From Zantedeschia hybrid cultivar (Eukaryota; Streptophyta; Magnoliopsida; Alismatales; Araceae), in assembly GCA_030544215.1 (NCBI GenBank), contig JARZZO010000003.1:1064001-1128000 (forward strand): a stretch of DNA of 64,000 nucleotides, read 5' to 3'. This document shows positions 1-11,284 of this stretch, one piece after another (the stretch's first letter is position 1; every line of letters begins with the position of its first letter). Position numbers and translations under genes: made by a program. The notes below the pieces were generated by a model. The model searched no databases, had not been told where the DNA came from, and saw only the letters and a program-made list of their open reading frames with translations.

Positions 1-404
1 CCACCGGTTTAAAGAACTGGTGGCCACCCCCATCTCTCGCTTCTTTTTCTTTTTCTTTTTCTCCTCTTTTTTGGGCTTCATTAAATGAAGAAGCCTCATT
101 TACACTCTCCTTCTCTTAATCACATGTGGAAAAAAAGGACTCCCAATGATTAGGCCAATGATTGGCCATTAAACATCATTTTAGTGGAGGCTCCACTAAC
201 ATGGGGAGCCTAAATAGGCATTAAACCCCATAAACAAAGGCCTTAAAAGGCCATTAACTCCTCTCCCTCTCCCCCATTTTTGAATTTTGAATGGGGAGAG
301 AGGAGGAGGGACCCCCCTCCACCAGTTTCCCTCTTTGGAGGGAACCAGTGGGGGGTCCAAAACCGGTGGGGACCCCCACCGATCCCTCCTCCTCCTCCTA
401 TTAT

Positions 405-435
<31 letters not shown>

Positions 436-478
436 GACCACTTGGCCATTTTATTCTTTTATTTTTTTGCTGCTGTTG
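1..478. other. Unassigned left-edge sequence with GA microsatellite
   Basis: No gene is visible. The stretch is pyrimidine-rich at first, then holds short repeated CCGGTGGGGACCCC-like and GGAACCAGTGGGG-like phrases around 310-385 and a (GA)n run at about 411-434. The short reading frames here run through the simple repeat and have no recognisable protein signature. It may be part of an LTR or other repeat cut by the window edge. Confidence 0.4.
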
Positions 479-2640
479 GGCTGTCCTTTTCTTGCTATTT
501 GGAGCCTATTGGATTGTGTATTGGGCCCATTTTGGACTTCCCATTGGGCTGCGCACTTGCGCCTATTTGGATTGCACATTTGGGGGCCAATTTGGGCTGG
601 TTATTAGGCCCTTCTTGAGCTACCCTCGAGCCCCTATTGAGGGCATATCGGGCTGCATATCAGGCCCATATTGGAGGCTGTCCTTTTCTTGCTATTTGGA
701 GCCTATTGGACTGTGTATTGGGCCTATTTTGGACTTTCCATTGGGCTGCGCACTTGCACCTATTTGGATTGCACATTTGGGGGCCCATTTGGGCTGGTTA
801 TTAGGCCCTTATTGAGATGCCCTCGAGCCCCTATTGAGGGCATTGTTGGGATTTCTCGGGTTTCTCCGGATCGCACACGCAGCAGAAAATAAAATAAAAC
901 AGCGATCCGTTTTTCCCGTTTCGAAAAACTAAAACTACGATTATCGGATAATCGATTCTCACCGTGTGCGGATTCGAATCCGCAATCGTTCAGTTCCGTC
1001 GGTGCGACACCGCAAGCCGCGCAAGTGCCCGGCCTCTAGCGAAGTCCACGCGATCCTCCTCGCGACGGATATCCTCGTGTTCCTCGTTCTTTGCAGCCTA
1101 CGAAACCTCCGCCGATCGCTGCAATGATTGCCGCAACGCGCAGATGATTTCCCGTCGAACGGGATTCGGAGCAGCTGCGGAGCAGATCTGGATATGTCTG
1201 GACGCCAGAGAGAGAGAGAAACAGAGGAGGGGCGGCTAGGGTTAGCAGCAGCTTGGCCTGCTCAGCCCGTTCGCTATGTTTTATACTAACCGCGCGATTT
1301 TTCATAAAAACCCCCGGTTTGTATAAAACCCACTTATTTATCCATTGCCTTGAGAATCATTTGCGTGTGACCCTCTAGGCCAAAGTACCAGTCCAGTTAA
1401 TGGCCCAACAAGCCCAGTGACTCCTCACTGGCTTTATTAATCAATTAATAACCCTTTATTAATTAATTAATCAATCGAATTGATGTTGCACATCGAATTC
1501 GACCGGGCCTCCGATCACGTTGGGTGCCAAGCAACACCGCGTGAACCCGGAAGGTATTGGAGTTAAGTAACCCACTCTTGGAACCTTTCCGCCGACAGTT
1601 ACCGCGTAGATATAATCCTTCATTCGTACAATGCTCTCGAGTCAACTCAGGACATGGCGAGCTGTCAAACTCTAACCAGTCGACTCACTTGAATTGGATG
1701 CCGCTGATGAATATTGGAAAACTCCTTTTCCGATATTATCGTCTGCCCTGGCCAGGGACTTTCGCGCATTCTTCTTAGAGCATTCTCCCTCTAAGTACCG
1801 AGAGCGAATGATTCCTTATTGACACACAATTCCTTTCGACGGTATTCCGCTGTACCCAATCCTTGGCGTATTAGAATCCCGTGGCTAGAGATTCGTAAAC
1901 CAAGGTCAAAGCACAGAAGTCCACCGCCAAGGTGTCCTTGGTATCTCAGGTCCGAGGACCATCCACGCAACTGCGACAATAGAATCAAGCTGGTTGACAG
2001 TGATGTACAATACCATCCAACGATTCAGTCGGATCAGTTCAGTGAACTCATTCTCCAATGAGCACCTACATATTCGCCTTAGTATCTCCACACAAGTGAC
2101 TTATGAGATCAGTCACCCTCATCATATGAGCAGGAGTAATCTGTACTAGTCTAACCGGATATCCGATGTCCTTCTCAGATATCCTCCAACTATGAACGAT
2201 TAAGAATATGTGTATTTAAGTGATCAGTCTCATTAGTATGATCTCATCATAATCTGATCACTATAGCACATATTCACGGACTTCATTATGAAACGATAAT
2301 TAATGCGATTTACACATAATGAATATTATGTCATTATATTAATAAATGAACGAGATTTACATAGTTAGATTGGCTTGTAAGCCACCTAAAACTAACAGGC
2401 ATATCGGGCTGCATATCAGGCCCACATTGGAGGCCTATTGGACTATCAACGACGCCCATCTTGGAGGCATATTGGGGCTGCAGCTCGGGCCCACTTTCCT
2501 GTCCTTCCCTTGGACTTGTCTTGAGGGCTATCGGACTGCACATTGGAGCCTCTTTTGGACAGCATATTGGGCCTTATCTCGGGCTGTCTTGAGCTTTTTT
2601 GGACAGCATATTGAGGCTTCGAGAGAGCCTCTATATTGAG
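479..2640. repeat. 197-bp tandem repeat, interrupted by a solo LTR
   Basis: A unit beginning GGCTGTCCTTTTCTTGC at 479 recurs at 676 with high identity, giving a period of 197 bp. The second unit stops at 843, where the solo LTR 844-2397 is inserted, and resumes at 2398 with the same GGCATATCGGGCTGCATATC phrase that follows position 640 in unit one. More diverged GGGCTGCA/TTGGAGGC phrases continue to about 2640. The array is probably non-coding and probably lies in a long ISA3 intron. Confidence 0.75.
844..2397. mobile_element. Solo LTR, Copia-like family 1 (copy 1)
   Basis: The 1,554-bp element starts TGTTGGGATTTC and ends CTAAAACTAACA, the TG...CA ends of an LTR. It is flanked by a perfect 5-bp target duplication, GGCAT, at 839-843 and 2398-2402. 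A second copy lies at 58725-60255, aligned almost end to end. There is no internal gag-pol sequence, so this is a solo LTR left by LTR-LTR recombination. The TGTT...AACA ends suggest Ty1/Copia, but without an internal domain that is an inference. Reading frames inside it are unrelated to known proteins. Confidence 0.9.
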
Positions 2641-3072
2641 GTATAACACCAACCTCTCTCTTTTCTATGCATGTGCACATATTTCACGTGATTGTATGCA
2701 TGCATGTATGTCTTTTTTGTATTGCATGACAACATGCATGAGCATGTTTAGTATTTTTGTCGGGCATGGAAATATTTTGGGTCAACATACCCTGAGGTCG
2801 CAATGTCAATTTTCTGGCAGTGACAATCTGCTTTCTGAAATTTACACTTCAGTAATGGCTGTGCAGAGGTAAAAATTAATCCAACAGTATGGCAATGCAT
2901 TTCTTGCTACCAGTTTGCATGTTTATGATTTTTTTTTCCCAGATACTCAGCCAATTATACCTTATCCTCTTCAACTTCAGGTCAGACTATCCATTTTAAT
3001 CAAGCAATACTCCTACTCAGTTTAATAACTCTAATTTCAGCTCAAACATACATACTATATCTATACATGTAT

Positions 3073-3109
3073 ACGCGCGCGCGCGCGCGTGCACACACAC
3101 ACACACGCA
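3073..3109. repeat. (CG)n(CA)n microsatellite
   Basis: An alternating purine-pyrimidine tract: a GC run followed by a CA run. It is non-coding and lies in the presumed ISA3 intron 3. Confidence 0.9.
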
Positions 3110-3119
3110 TGTCTCAAGT

Positions 3120-3490
3120 CCTATGTCATTGTCGTATACCTCTGAAACTTAGAAGGAAGTTTTGTAGAACTTCCTTGAGACCTGCAATGCCATATGATAC
3201 TGAATGTTGGGTGACAAGGGAAAAAGAGAACACATGCAAAAAATGACATGTAGCAAAGTTGAGGATGTTAGGATGGATGCATGGTAAAAATAAGTGAGAA
3301 CAAGATTTGGAATGATTGTATAGATGTGGATTTAGGAGTAGCCTTGATTGAAGTTATGTTGACAGAAATTAGGCATAACATGGTTGATACACATGCATCC
3401 TTGTCCAAGTTTGGTGCTGGTTAGAAGTTATCATGATCAAATTCAAGTGTAAGATGATGAAGAACACAAGGAAGACTTGAAATTAGATGG
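3120..3490 (+). pseudogene. RTE-type LINE relic, C-terminal part of reverse transcriptase ORF
   Basis: Conceptual translation of the plus strand, in shifting frames, gives the typical end of the plant RTE LINE reverse transcriptase: a GKFYRTSLRPAM-like block at about 3150-3195, then ECWVTK, then KLRMLGWMHGK and a degenerate E-x-L-G-V-A block near 3340. Stops and frameshifts show it is dead. It is a short fragment without ends or target duplications that I can define, and lies antisense to ISA3 inside its presumed intron 3. Confidence 0.7.
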
Positions 3491-4328
3491 TTCGATATAA
3501 TAAGAAACGCATGACTTTTATCGGTTTAACCACAAACATGGAACCTGATAGAATAGAATGTCAGAACAAGATTCATGTATTGACCCCAAATAAATGGCAT
3601 AAGGCCCAGATGATGATGATGACTGCCAATGATGATCATGTCAACATCATAGACTGTAGGAATATATTGCTCACTTCTACAGTTTGACCTACAGAAAGCA
3701 CTGTTGCCCTAACAAGTAGAAAGACATCAAATAATTAGGCATGACACTGAGCAAGCTCATGTTTGGAGATGCCAACCTCCTAAACTGTTTTGTGCAGACT
3801 ACAACACATGAATAGTTTTTTAAAATGGGCATAACACGAAAGAATGAACCATCATACTAAACTTGTTTAGTTGGTTTTATCAAAGGTTCTGGTAGTAAAT
3901 ATGAGCAAGATTTGCAAATATGCAACATATGAACTCAACTTTTATTTCTTTCTGCAGCAAGTATCTTTACTACATTCATACAAGTTTAGTAATGACTAAC
4001 TCCTGCACATAGCTTTGGAATGACAAGTCCAGTTTTACACCTTTTGCATTTGGATATAAGTACATGAAGCAGAAGCTAGTAACTATATAGCTTGCTTATT
4101 GCACACAGATGAAACAATTACCAGTAGTGATAACTGCCTAGTAGCAAAACAATTGCCAGAAATTTCAGCAGCAGCCTCTGTTTTCCTTTTTCTGGCAGTT
4201 TTCAAGGAGTGAGAGAAGCAGTTAAAAACAAGCCTTTTGCTTTTGCAGTTCTTTTTTCAATATACAGATAAATTATTGATCCATTCTCTAACATAAGCAA
4301 ACTGATGAGCCATTCTCTAGGCACAGTT

Positions 4329-4361
4329 CCCCCCCCCCCCCCCCCCCAAAAAAAAAAAAAA
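4329..4361. repeat. Poly-C / poly-A homopolymer junction
   Basis: About 19 C followed by about 14 A. This homopolymer is prone to slippage and to assembly error. It lies in ISA3 intron 3, about 90 bp downstream of exon 3 in the gene direction. Confidence 0.9.
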
Positions 4362-4449
4362 GGTCTGTCAATAAACAAAAATCAAACAGCTTGAAAAAAC
4401 AATGCAAAAGCTGTCTAAACTTCGTCACAGAATCATTCAGAATTAATAC

Positions 4450-5579
4450 CTCATCGTTAGGCGATGGTACCATGCCAGCCATTTGAGGCCAGCAATTACC
4501 TCCAGGTCCCAGGACACCATATTCCCCTCTGCTTACAACTGCCTACATGTACAAGAGAGAGTCAAGGGTCTATCTAACTTTTACGCAGCAAATCTTCTAC
4601 AACCTACTTTGGGGAGAACAAACCATATAGTGAGTGCAATTTCTGCAGCACAAAACATCAATTTGGAATTTTGGGTACACCATGATGAACCAACCCAGAA
4701 AAAACACATGCAAAACACACCTTTGCATATGGGTCCAGCAAGATGCGAGATGAATCAAAGCAATGCCCTTCTTCAGGAGAGGACCACCCATCAAACTTGT
4801 ATCCATACACCATGTCAGAAAAATCCCCTTGTAGAAACACATGCCATACGTCTCCAGTTTTGTTCACTAGGGGGTCAAGAGGTACCTCCTCAGTCACTCT
4901 GTCCTGTATAACAGATCACAAGAGGCAAAGACATTGGCACTTGATACCAAGGAAAAAATAAATAAATCAAATCATCATCAGAACTAAACGAAATTTAAAT
5001 GATGAAGACCCTACAAGTTCTACAGTTGATCCACAAAAAACCAGAGTCCAGCAACATAGTACGAAAATGTCCAAACTTCTACAAGTTAGAATTTTGGTTC
5101 CAAAACGACGACAATTTATTCACGAAATGCACCCTAGATTCGTAAGAGGAAGCAATGTGGTTTGTTTTTACCGCTTGCAGGTCAGCCAGGCTGAAGAGAC
5201 AGAGGGCGGCCGACGTCGCCCCACTCGAATAGACGGCAAAATTGACCCCTCCATCAACAAACGTAGCACCGAAGGGCTCCGGGAACCCGGCCAACACCTT
5301 GGTCCCCCGCAGCATCGGCTTCTCCACGACGGCCGTCTCCACCGCCTCAGCACCCCCCACGCCCCTTACGGCGGCACGGACAACGGGGCACCTCGCCCCT
5401 CTGGGATCCCCGGGAACCTGGGCATCCACCTTCAGATTCCTCGCCCATGTCCACCTGCTACCCCTCCTCCGGCAGAATATGGGGCGAGGACGGACCAGAC
5501 CCTCCAAACCCCGCCTCCCGCAACAGCCGCGGCCGCGGGGGACGTGCACCAACGTGGAGATCGCCCCGTCGATCTCCAT
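4450..5579 (-). CDS. ISA3: Isoamylase-type starch debranching enzyme, ISA3-like (5' part, exons 1-3)
   Basis: The product would hydrolyse alpha-1,6 branches of glucans in the plastid; ISA3 acts mainly in starch breakdown. Exons read on the minus strand: 5579-5172 (136 codons), 4903-4721 (61) and 4542-4450 (31), joined by GT-AG introns in phase 0. Residues 1-70 are Arg-rich and resemble a chloroplast transit peptide. Residues about 94-197 form the N-terminal CBM48-type beta domain (GGVNFAVYSSGATSA, VTEEVPLDPL, DPYAK). Exon 3 gives NCWPQMAGMVPSPNDE, a family hallmark just before the catalytic barrel. SPEEG and FDSS favour ISA3 over ISA1. An in-frame stop lies just upstream of the chosen ATG. 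The next exon (FDW-GDLPL...) was not found between 4449 and 1, so the gene either continues beyond the window through an intron of at least 4.4 kb or is truncated. The GH13 catalytic residues are therefore not visible. Confidence 0.88.
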
Positions 5580-6110
5580 CCCGGGGGGGTAGAATTCGGA
5601 TCACGACCTGCGGGTTCGAGCCCGAGAAAGCCCTGGATTCCCGGAGATTCCACGGAGAAGGTGCCTCCACCAACCAGATCAGAGGTAGAGCAGATCGTTC
5701 AAACGCTGAATTGAAGAAAAAACCTTGATGAAGGGATCGATCGAAAGCACGTCGACATGAAGAAATCCAACTGTAGAACACTTCTTCTCCTCTTCCTCTT
5801 CCTCTTCCTCTTCTTCTTCTTCTTCTGCTGCTGCTGCTACTATTAAGCTTCGATTCGACTGGGTTTGTCTCTTCCCGCTTTGCGCCTTTTGCGCTTTTCT
5901 GGCTTTTTACGCACGTGGACGTTGGAGGCTACGCACGCGTCTTTCGAGGGGGCCACGCCTATCGCAAGGCCGAGTGGGTTACAACGTACAACGGTTCTTC
6001 GCCCACGTGGTCGCATCTCGCTCGCTGGTGCTAGATGCCATTGGGACCGTCCATCAAGAGGTTTTTTTCTTTTCTTTTTTTCTTTTTTGCCGTTTCTATA
6101 TGCCGCATAG
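5580..6110 (-). promoter_or_regulatory. ISA3 5' leader and promoter region with two G-boxes
   Basis: Upstream of the ISA3 start lies a simple-repeat tract at about 5782-5840, (TTC)n with (TGC)n on the plus strand, so purine-rich GAA/GCA on the gene strand; it probably sits in the leader. Two CACGTG G-box cores occur at 5912-5917 and 6004-6009, about 330-430 bp upstream of the ATG. G-boxes bind bZIP and bHLH factors and are common in light- and sugar-responsive genes. No transcription start can be fixed from sequence alone. Confidence 0.5.
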
Positions 6111-6546
6111 AAAATTAGGTTTTCATGTTGCAGGGCCGGGGGAGGAATGGGAACGTGACTTTAGTGGCCCTTTGGCCTTTGGTTTGAGGGAAAATATATC
6201 GGAAAACATTATTTTTTTATGATATTTTAGGTGGAACCAAGTAATACCTTGATCATGCGGCCTATTCCAACTTTTGGAACTTGAGAAAAAAGAGGAGATA
6301 CAAGGGTCCTTCGGTGACGCTATCATAAAGGGAGATATAACACAATGGCTTCCCCTCTTTAGCCATTCTTCAAATTATACATGAAGCGATAAATAATTAA
6401 AAAAGAAACATTCTTATTAAAAATAAAAAATAAAATAAAATTCTTTTTCAATAATTATAGGACTATATATGAATTAGATATGTATTTTTCATACTTCATG
6501 CATATTTTATACTTAAAATATATTTTTATGTATGCACTAGAAACTT

Positions 6547-6880
6547 GTTATTGGGCTCACTTTGTTTGCAGAATAACTTAAATCAGAATAAAGTTCTGGG
6601 AATTTTTTAAACCAGAATAAGATGTATTTTGATTTGGTAAGTTATTGGTATTCCACCCAAAATAAGGAGAATTATACTGCGCTATTTCAAGTGATTTGGT
6701 AGGAATAAGTGGAATAAGGAGTAAAATAAAAGATAAAATTGAGAGAATTGGGAGAATTAGATATTCCAGATAGATTTTGAGAATTGGAAGAATTGGAGGA
6801 ATTAGGCATACCCTCAACCAAATCAGAATAGAACCTTTATACCGGCTATTCTAGTCCTATTCCACAAACAAAATGAGCCT
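6547..6880. mobile_element. MITE with GGCTCA-TTTGTTTG ends
   Basis: The left end reads GGGCTCACTTTGTTTGCAGAATAA. The right end, reversed, reads AAGGCTCATTTTGTTTGTGGAATAG. The inner arms continue as AGAATAAG/GAATTGG-rich sequence. Size (about 330 bp) and AT-richness fit a Tourist-like MITE. TTA is present next to both ends but not at exactly matching offsets, so the superfamily is uncertain. Confidence 0.5.
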
Positions 6881-8200
6881 TAGGGACCATAATTCTTTTC
6901 TTGAGGAATCGAACATTGATGCAGGATAGAACCAGCTCCCAGATTGTTGCCTCAAAAGTTATTCCCGATTTCTAATTATTGACATGGAGCCCACAACACC
7001 TCTCTTACTCACTAATCGTGTCGGACACCGACTTTATCCATTGCGACTCGTGTCTGCCTTTCTTGCCAATCCGGTCCAAAATGTATTCGAGCCCACCTAG
7101 CTCTATTATTAATGGACTGGATCGAGTTCGTTTGCGTCCGATTTAGGACGAGATGGAAATGGAGATGAGTATTTTTGCTTCTTTATCGAAAACGGAAGCA
7201 AAAATAGAAGTATTTATTTTCTATAAGATACATATAATATAATACTTTTTATAAGTTACATGTAATATATATTACACCTCATTAAGTATTATATAATATA
7301 TATGTAATGTAATATTTACTGTATTAAGTTAAGATAATATCTCTATTATTTAATATCGTATTAAATAAAAAAAAGAGTGAAGACCTTATCCTTTTTTATT
7401 AAAATGTCATCACCAAACTAAAGCATTAACAGTACATCAATCTAGTTTAAAATTAAACTTAAGATCCTTGACGGTGTTAGTTAACTTTTGTGACAGGAGA
7501 AAAACACAACTAATAATATATTATCTGAATAAATATCGGGATGCGGATGTGGATATAAGTATTTTCACTTTCACATTCATTTACTTACAGGAAAAATTGG
7601 ATTCAGAAGCACTTCAGAATAAACAAGAGAAGGCTTCTTTTTTTGTGTTTCCGCATCTATTTTTGAAACGTTAGAAACAGGTCGAAAATCAAAAAGTTAG
7701 AGAACCATTTGCACTCGTAGTTTTTGATTGGACTCGCATGGACGTCTCAGGACAGCATTCCAATGTTTTTAAGTTGAATAATATTTGTTGCAGTGTGGGA
7801 TGGTACATACTTTCACACTGTCCTGCAAGCACCGTTCAATCAGTTGACCGGATGACAATGTTAGAGAACATATATATATTTTGTAAATCCTAGGCAAAGG
7901 AGACAATCCTATTAGGCCCATCTATATCATTTGAAAGATGGGATAGTTAAAAAAAAAGGAGAAAGATTGCACCTCTATGTGATTCCACAGTGCCACAATG
8001 CAGCATGTGTTGCTCTTCTAAATGAGTAATACTTGTTGCACTGATAGTGGTGCAAAAAAGTTGAATTAGATTGAGTCTCCTAATGACTCTGTATCATGTG
8101 GACAAAGCACATAGATCTGTCCCCCGCATTAAAAATACATTGGCATCATCGACGCATCAGAGCACATGGGTTTAGATTAAAAAATTAAATAAAAAAAAGA
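6881..8200. other. AT-rich intergenic spacer
   Basis: No gene is recognised. The short reading frame at 7468-7674 has no family signature. TTGTTGCA-type phrases at about 7785 and 8035 resemble ends of the CTTGCTGCA MITE family seen elsewhere in the window, but I could not pair them into an element. Confidence 0.4.
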
Positions 8201-8209
8201 GTTATGATT

Positions 8210-8600
8210 TCTGCACTGTTTAGTCTTGCACGGAGGGTGAGTGCAGTGCGTTAAAAGATTTATTTTTAATATTTTTTTAGGTGAGCCCTAAAGTTCACTA
8301 CATGTGCGTTAAAAGATTTATTTTTAATATTTTTTTAGGTGAGCCCTAAAGTTCACTACATGTTCGTATAGGTTGGTCTCTGATCAGATGAACCAAAAAA
8401 ATTTGAAAAATCAAAATCGAGCCCCAATGAATAGTAAAAATATTGTAACTGGGCCGAGCCCAATAACAGTTTTTACTTTTTAGATTTTTTGGATCGACCG
8501 ATTGGAGATCGACCTGTACGGACATATAGGACACCTTGGGGACCCGCTTGAAAAAAACATTAAAATATTTTTTTAAAAACCTATTGCACTGACCTTTAGT
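8210..8600. mobile_element. Foldback MITE (family with ~330-bp palindrome)
   Basis: The two arms are inverted copies. The left arm has GTGAGCCCTAAAGTTCACTACATG, then TTCGTATAGGTTGGTCTC. The right arm has GATCGACCTGTACGGACATATAGGACACC. Between them is an AAATCAAAATCGAGCCCCAATGAATAG core, and TGCAGTG/CACTGAC lie near the ends. Related palindromes occur at 21605-21905, 28137-28443 and 42430-42745, which supports a real MITE family. Confidence 0.65.
8248..8361. repeat. 58-bp tandem duplication inside the MITE arm
   Basis: A 58-bp block starting GCGTTAAAAGATTTATTT is repeated twice in direct tandem with essentially perfect identity, so it is a recent duplication within the left arm of the foldback element. 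Confidence 0.9.
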
Positions 8601-8619
8601 GCAACATTGAGGGTCACTG

Positions 8620-8880
8620 CATCAAGCATAACTAAAGTCTGCCAAACTACTCTCAAGAGTTTGGGCCATGCTCTCGAGAGCATAGGCTCTTCACAATATG
8701 ATTGTATTCTTGAAAGTTTGATCGTGCTTTTGAATGCTTGATCATGCTTTTGAGAGCACGGTCCATGTTCTCGAGAGTAGTTTAGCGAGCAATTTTTTTT
8801 TATTTTTTTAAGTTCGACCTTATATGCGTTGATGTGCGGATGACGTCGACACATCTTTAATGTGGGAGACAAACCCATCT
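8620..8880. mobile_element. MITE-like element with CTCTCGAGAGCATG palindromes
   Basis: Several CTCTCGAGAGCAT or CTTTTGAGAGCA phrases are spaced through the element, bordered by a GCGTTGATGTGCGGATGACG-like end near 8828. The same architecture recurs at about 42905-43225 and 47880-48165. No coding capacity is seen. Confidence 0.5.
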
Positions 8881-10185
8881 AATTTGTTCGCATATTGAAA
8901 GGTCATTAGAAGGCTCAATCCAATTCATTTTTTTTGCACTGGGTGCAGCAAGTATAACCCCTTATAAATTCTTCACTACAATCCAAAGCCCATGTCTCTA
9001 TACAAAATGAATAAATGTTTGTTGTACCCTTTCCGTTAGACTCTCTGTGTGATCACCAGATCAAATAATTTTTATAAAAAAAATATATGCGGACCAACCA
9101 ATTGATGTACTGCACCGCGCGGTGCAGGATGTCTTATACAGAATGTCTCCATATAGAAAAAAGATCAGATATGGAACTCGCAGTTGACCTTTATTGATTG
9201 ACAAAATTAACATAAACATCATATTTTCATAGCTAATCAAAACATAATAGACACAAATGATTTCAATATAAAAATTAGAAATAACAAAGATCCAAAGGGC
9301 ATGAGCAACCAACAAGTAAGACACTATTATAATGGAGCGAACACATCGGGCTTTCGAGTTTGGGCTTGGTCAAGTACAAGGTAAGTTCGAAAAATAAAAC
9401 AGGCTTCAAATCTTTTTTAAGTATGGTCTAAAATTTATTTGAGCTCAATTTTATTATCCAAGCCTGATTTATAGGCATTAGAGCGGGCCGGGCTTTTGGG
9501 TTTCGAGGGCCCATTGATAGCCCTAATCAGAAGACATACCAGAACAAAGATAACGAACGAAATATCAAAACAGAAAAATGTACAACTCAAACGAAATGTT
9601 CTGGTAACAACCCAGGAGGGTTAGAGGCACTTTCAAAAGGCTGCCAAGCGTTGCAAGTAGGGATGTAAGAGGGTCATCTAAATGCATTCCTAAGGTTCTA
9701 TTGTATTCTTAAATGAAAATAGATGAATAATCGAGCTTTTAAGAGACAAAAATTGATTTTTTCCGCTTATTCTTATCCTAAAATACCCTTATTCATATCC
9801 TTAAATGTGCATTTGCATATATCCTATAAACTTACGCAGCAGGATGAATATGTTGATACATCCGTTCTTAAAAGCTCCCATGACCGTCCGGATGAGGAAA
9901 AGAAAGCCTTAAATAGAGAAAGAAAAGTGATGTCCTGATCAAATAAAAGAATTGGAATGTCTGAGAGACGATTCATAAATCATTCCATGACAGACACTAC
10001 TAATGGGTAGAGACTGATGTGTTTCAGTTGGTACCACCGTAGAATGTTTTGATTTTTTTTTCTCTTTCAAATTGTCTATTTTGAAATCTTTGTTTTTTTA
10101 AGTAAAAATCAAAACTAACGAAAATTGCATGTTCCGACTCCCGAGGATTGACGGCATTTTGAAAGCCTAATATTTACCATACACT
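8881..10185. other. AT-rich intergenic spacer
   Basis: No gene is recognised. A TGCACCGCGCGGTGCAGG palindrome lies at about 9109-9127, and a GTGCAGCAAGTAT MITE-type end at about 8946. The short frames at 9061-9324 and 9723-9938 lack family signatures. Confidence 0.4.
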
Positions 10186-10189
10186 AAAT

Positions 10190-10286
10190 GTCAAAAGAAC
10201 AGTTCAGAAATACGTTTGGATAGTCTTTTGGCATCATAAACGTCAAAAGAACAGTTCAGCTATACGTTTGGATAGTCTTTTGACTA
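10190..10286. repeat. ~60-bp imperfect tandem duplication
   Basis: GTCAAAAGAACAGTTCAG followed by ATACGTTTGGATAGTCTTTTG occurs twice with a period of about 60 bp. Confidence 0.8.
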
Positions 10287-10574
10287 TTTTCTCAACGTGT
10301 ATATTAATTAAACATGATTCCAAAGATATGACAATGTCATTGACAACCCATATTCCATACTCTTATATCTACATGGAAAAATTCCCTCCCCACCCCCCTT
10401 TTCAATGCGTTTCCAAGCACCTCCACCTTACCTCCTCACCACAAGTAACACAACCTGCAAGATTACTCGGACCATAGGCCCAAACTTTAAAATGCCACAT
10501 GAATAGATGCAGAAAATCTAAGACTATAGGCATCTTTTTTTAAAAAACATATATTGAAACTGTTGAGATCGGAA

Positions 10575-10800
10575 TTCTTTCTAGTTGAAGAGGACATGTG
10601 AACAAGGTTCGCCGACTCGAAGAGTCGGACCAACTCGGATCCTCGTTGATCTAGTACGAGTTGGATCCGACTTGTGCCGACTCGACCAAGTCACATGAAA
10701 AAGTCCTTCTAAATCATACAGACTCGATTGAGACGCACCAACTCGGATTCGCCCTGATACAGTACGAGTCGGCCCGAGTTGATCTGGTACGGCAAACCAT
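10575..10800. repeat. GACTCG/GAGTCGG-rich dispersed repeat
   Basis: Many near-copies of CGACTCG, GAGTCGG and GATCTAGTACGAGT alternate in both orientations. It may be a fragment of a dispersed plant repeat or a foldback element. It is non-coding and lies just downstream (gene direction) of BTL1. Confidence 0.5.
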
Positions 10801-11284
10801 GCATGTGAATGCTTAGCCGCTTGAACCACCTGAACTAGAAAAAGAAAAAGACTCTGCAAATCATGACAGGGCCACGTAAGTGAAGCAAACTGTTGAGAAA
10901 ACAAGCTCGACGTTCAAACCTGATAAGAAAGAACTGTCCAGAAAATAATATAGAACAAACCTGCCAGGGAGATTCTCTTTTCCCCACCGGACGATATTGT
11001 CCAATATGAAAGGGTTACCGTTCAAACATTCACCACGATAATTCTGAACTTGATGATGCCATAAAAATTGTTTCATCTTATTTCTTTTGTGTCCATTTCA
11101 TGAATAAAATTGATCCAGCTTAGTAATGCGGCTTCGGTGTTAGCAACTTATGAATTTCCCCCTTACTTTGCATGCTGTACACGCTACCAGCATATGCCTC
11201 TCCCATGAAATGACCTTACTAGGGAAAAAAATGGAAGAAAAAAAAAGAAGAAAGAGCTAATAGTCGACAATTTTCTGGTAGATG

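Noticed and set aside
5067..5714. 215-codon plus-strand frame
   Set aside because: It lies antisense to ISA3 exon 1 and its leader; the minus strand has clear isoamylase similarity and splice sites.
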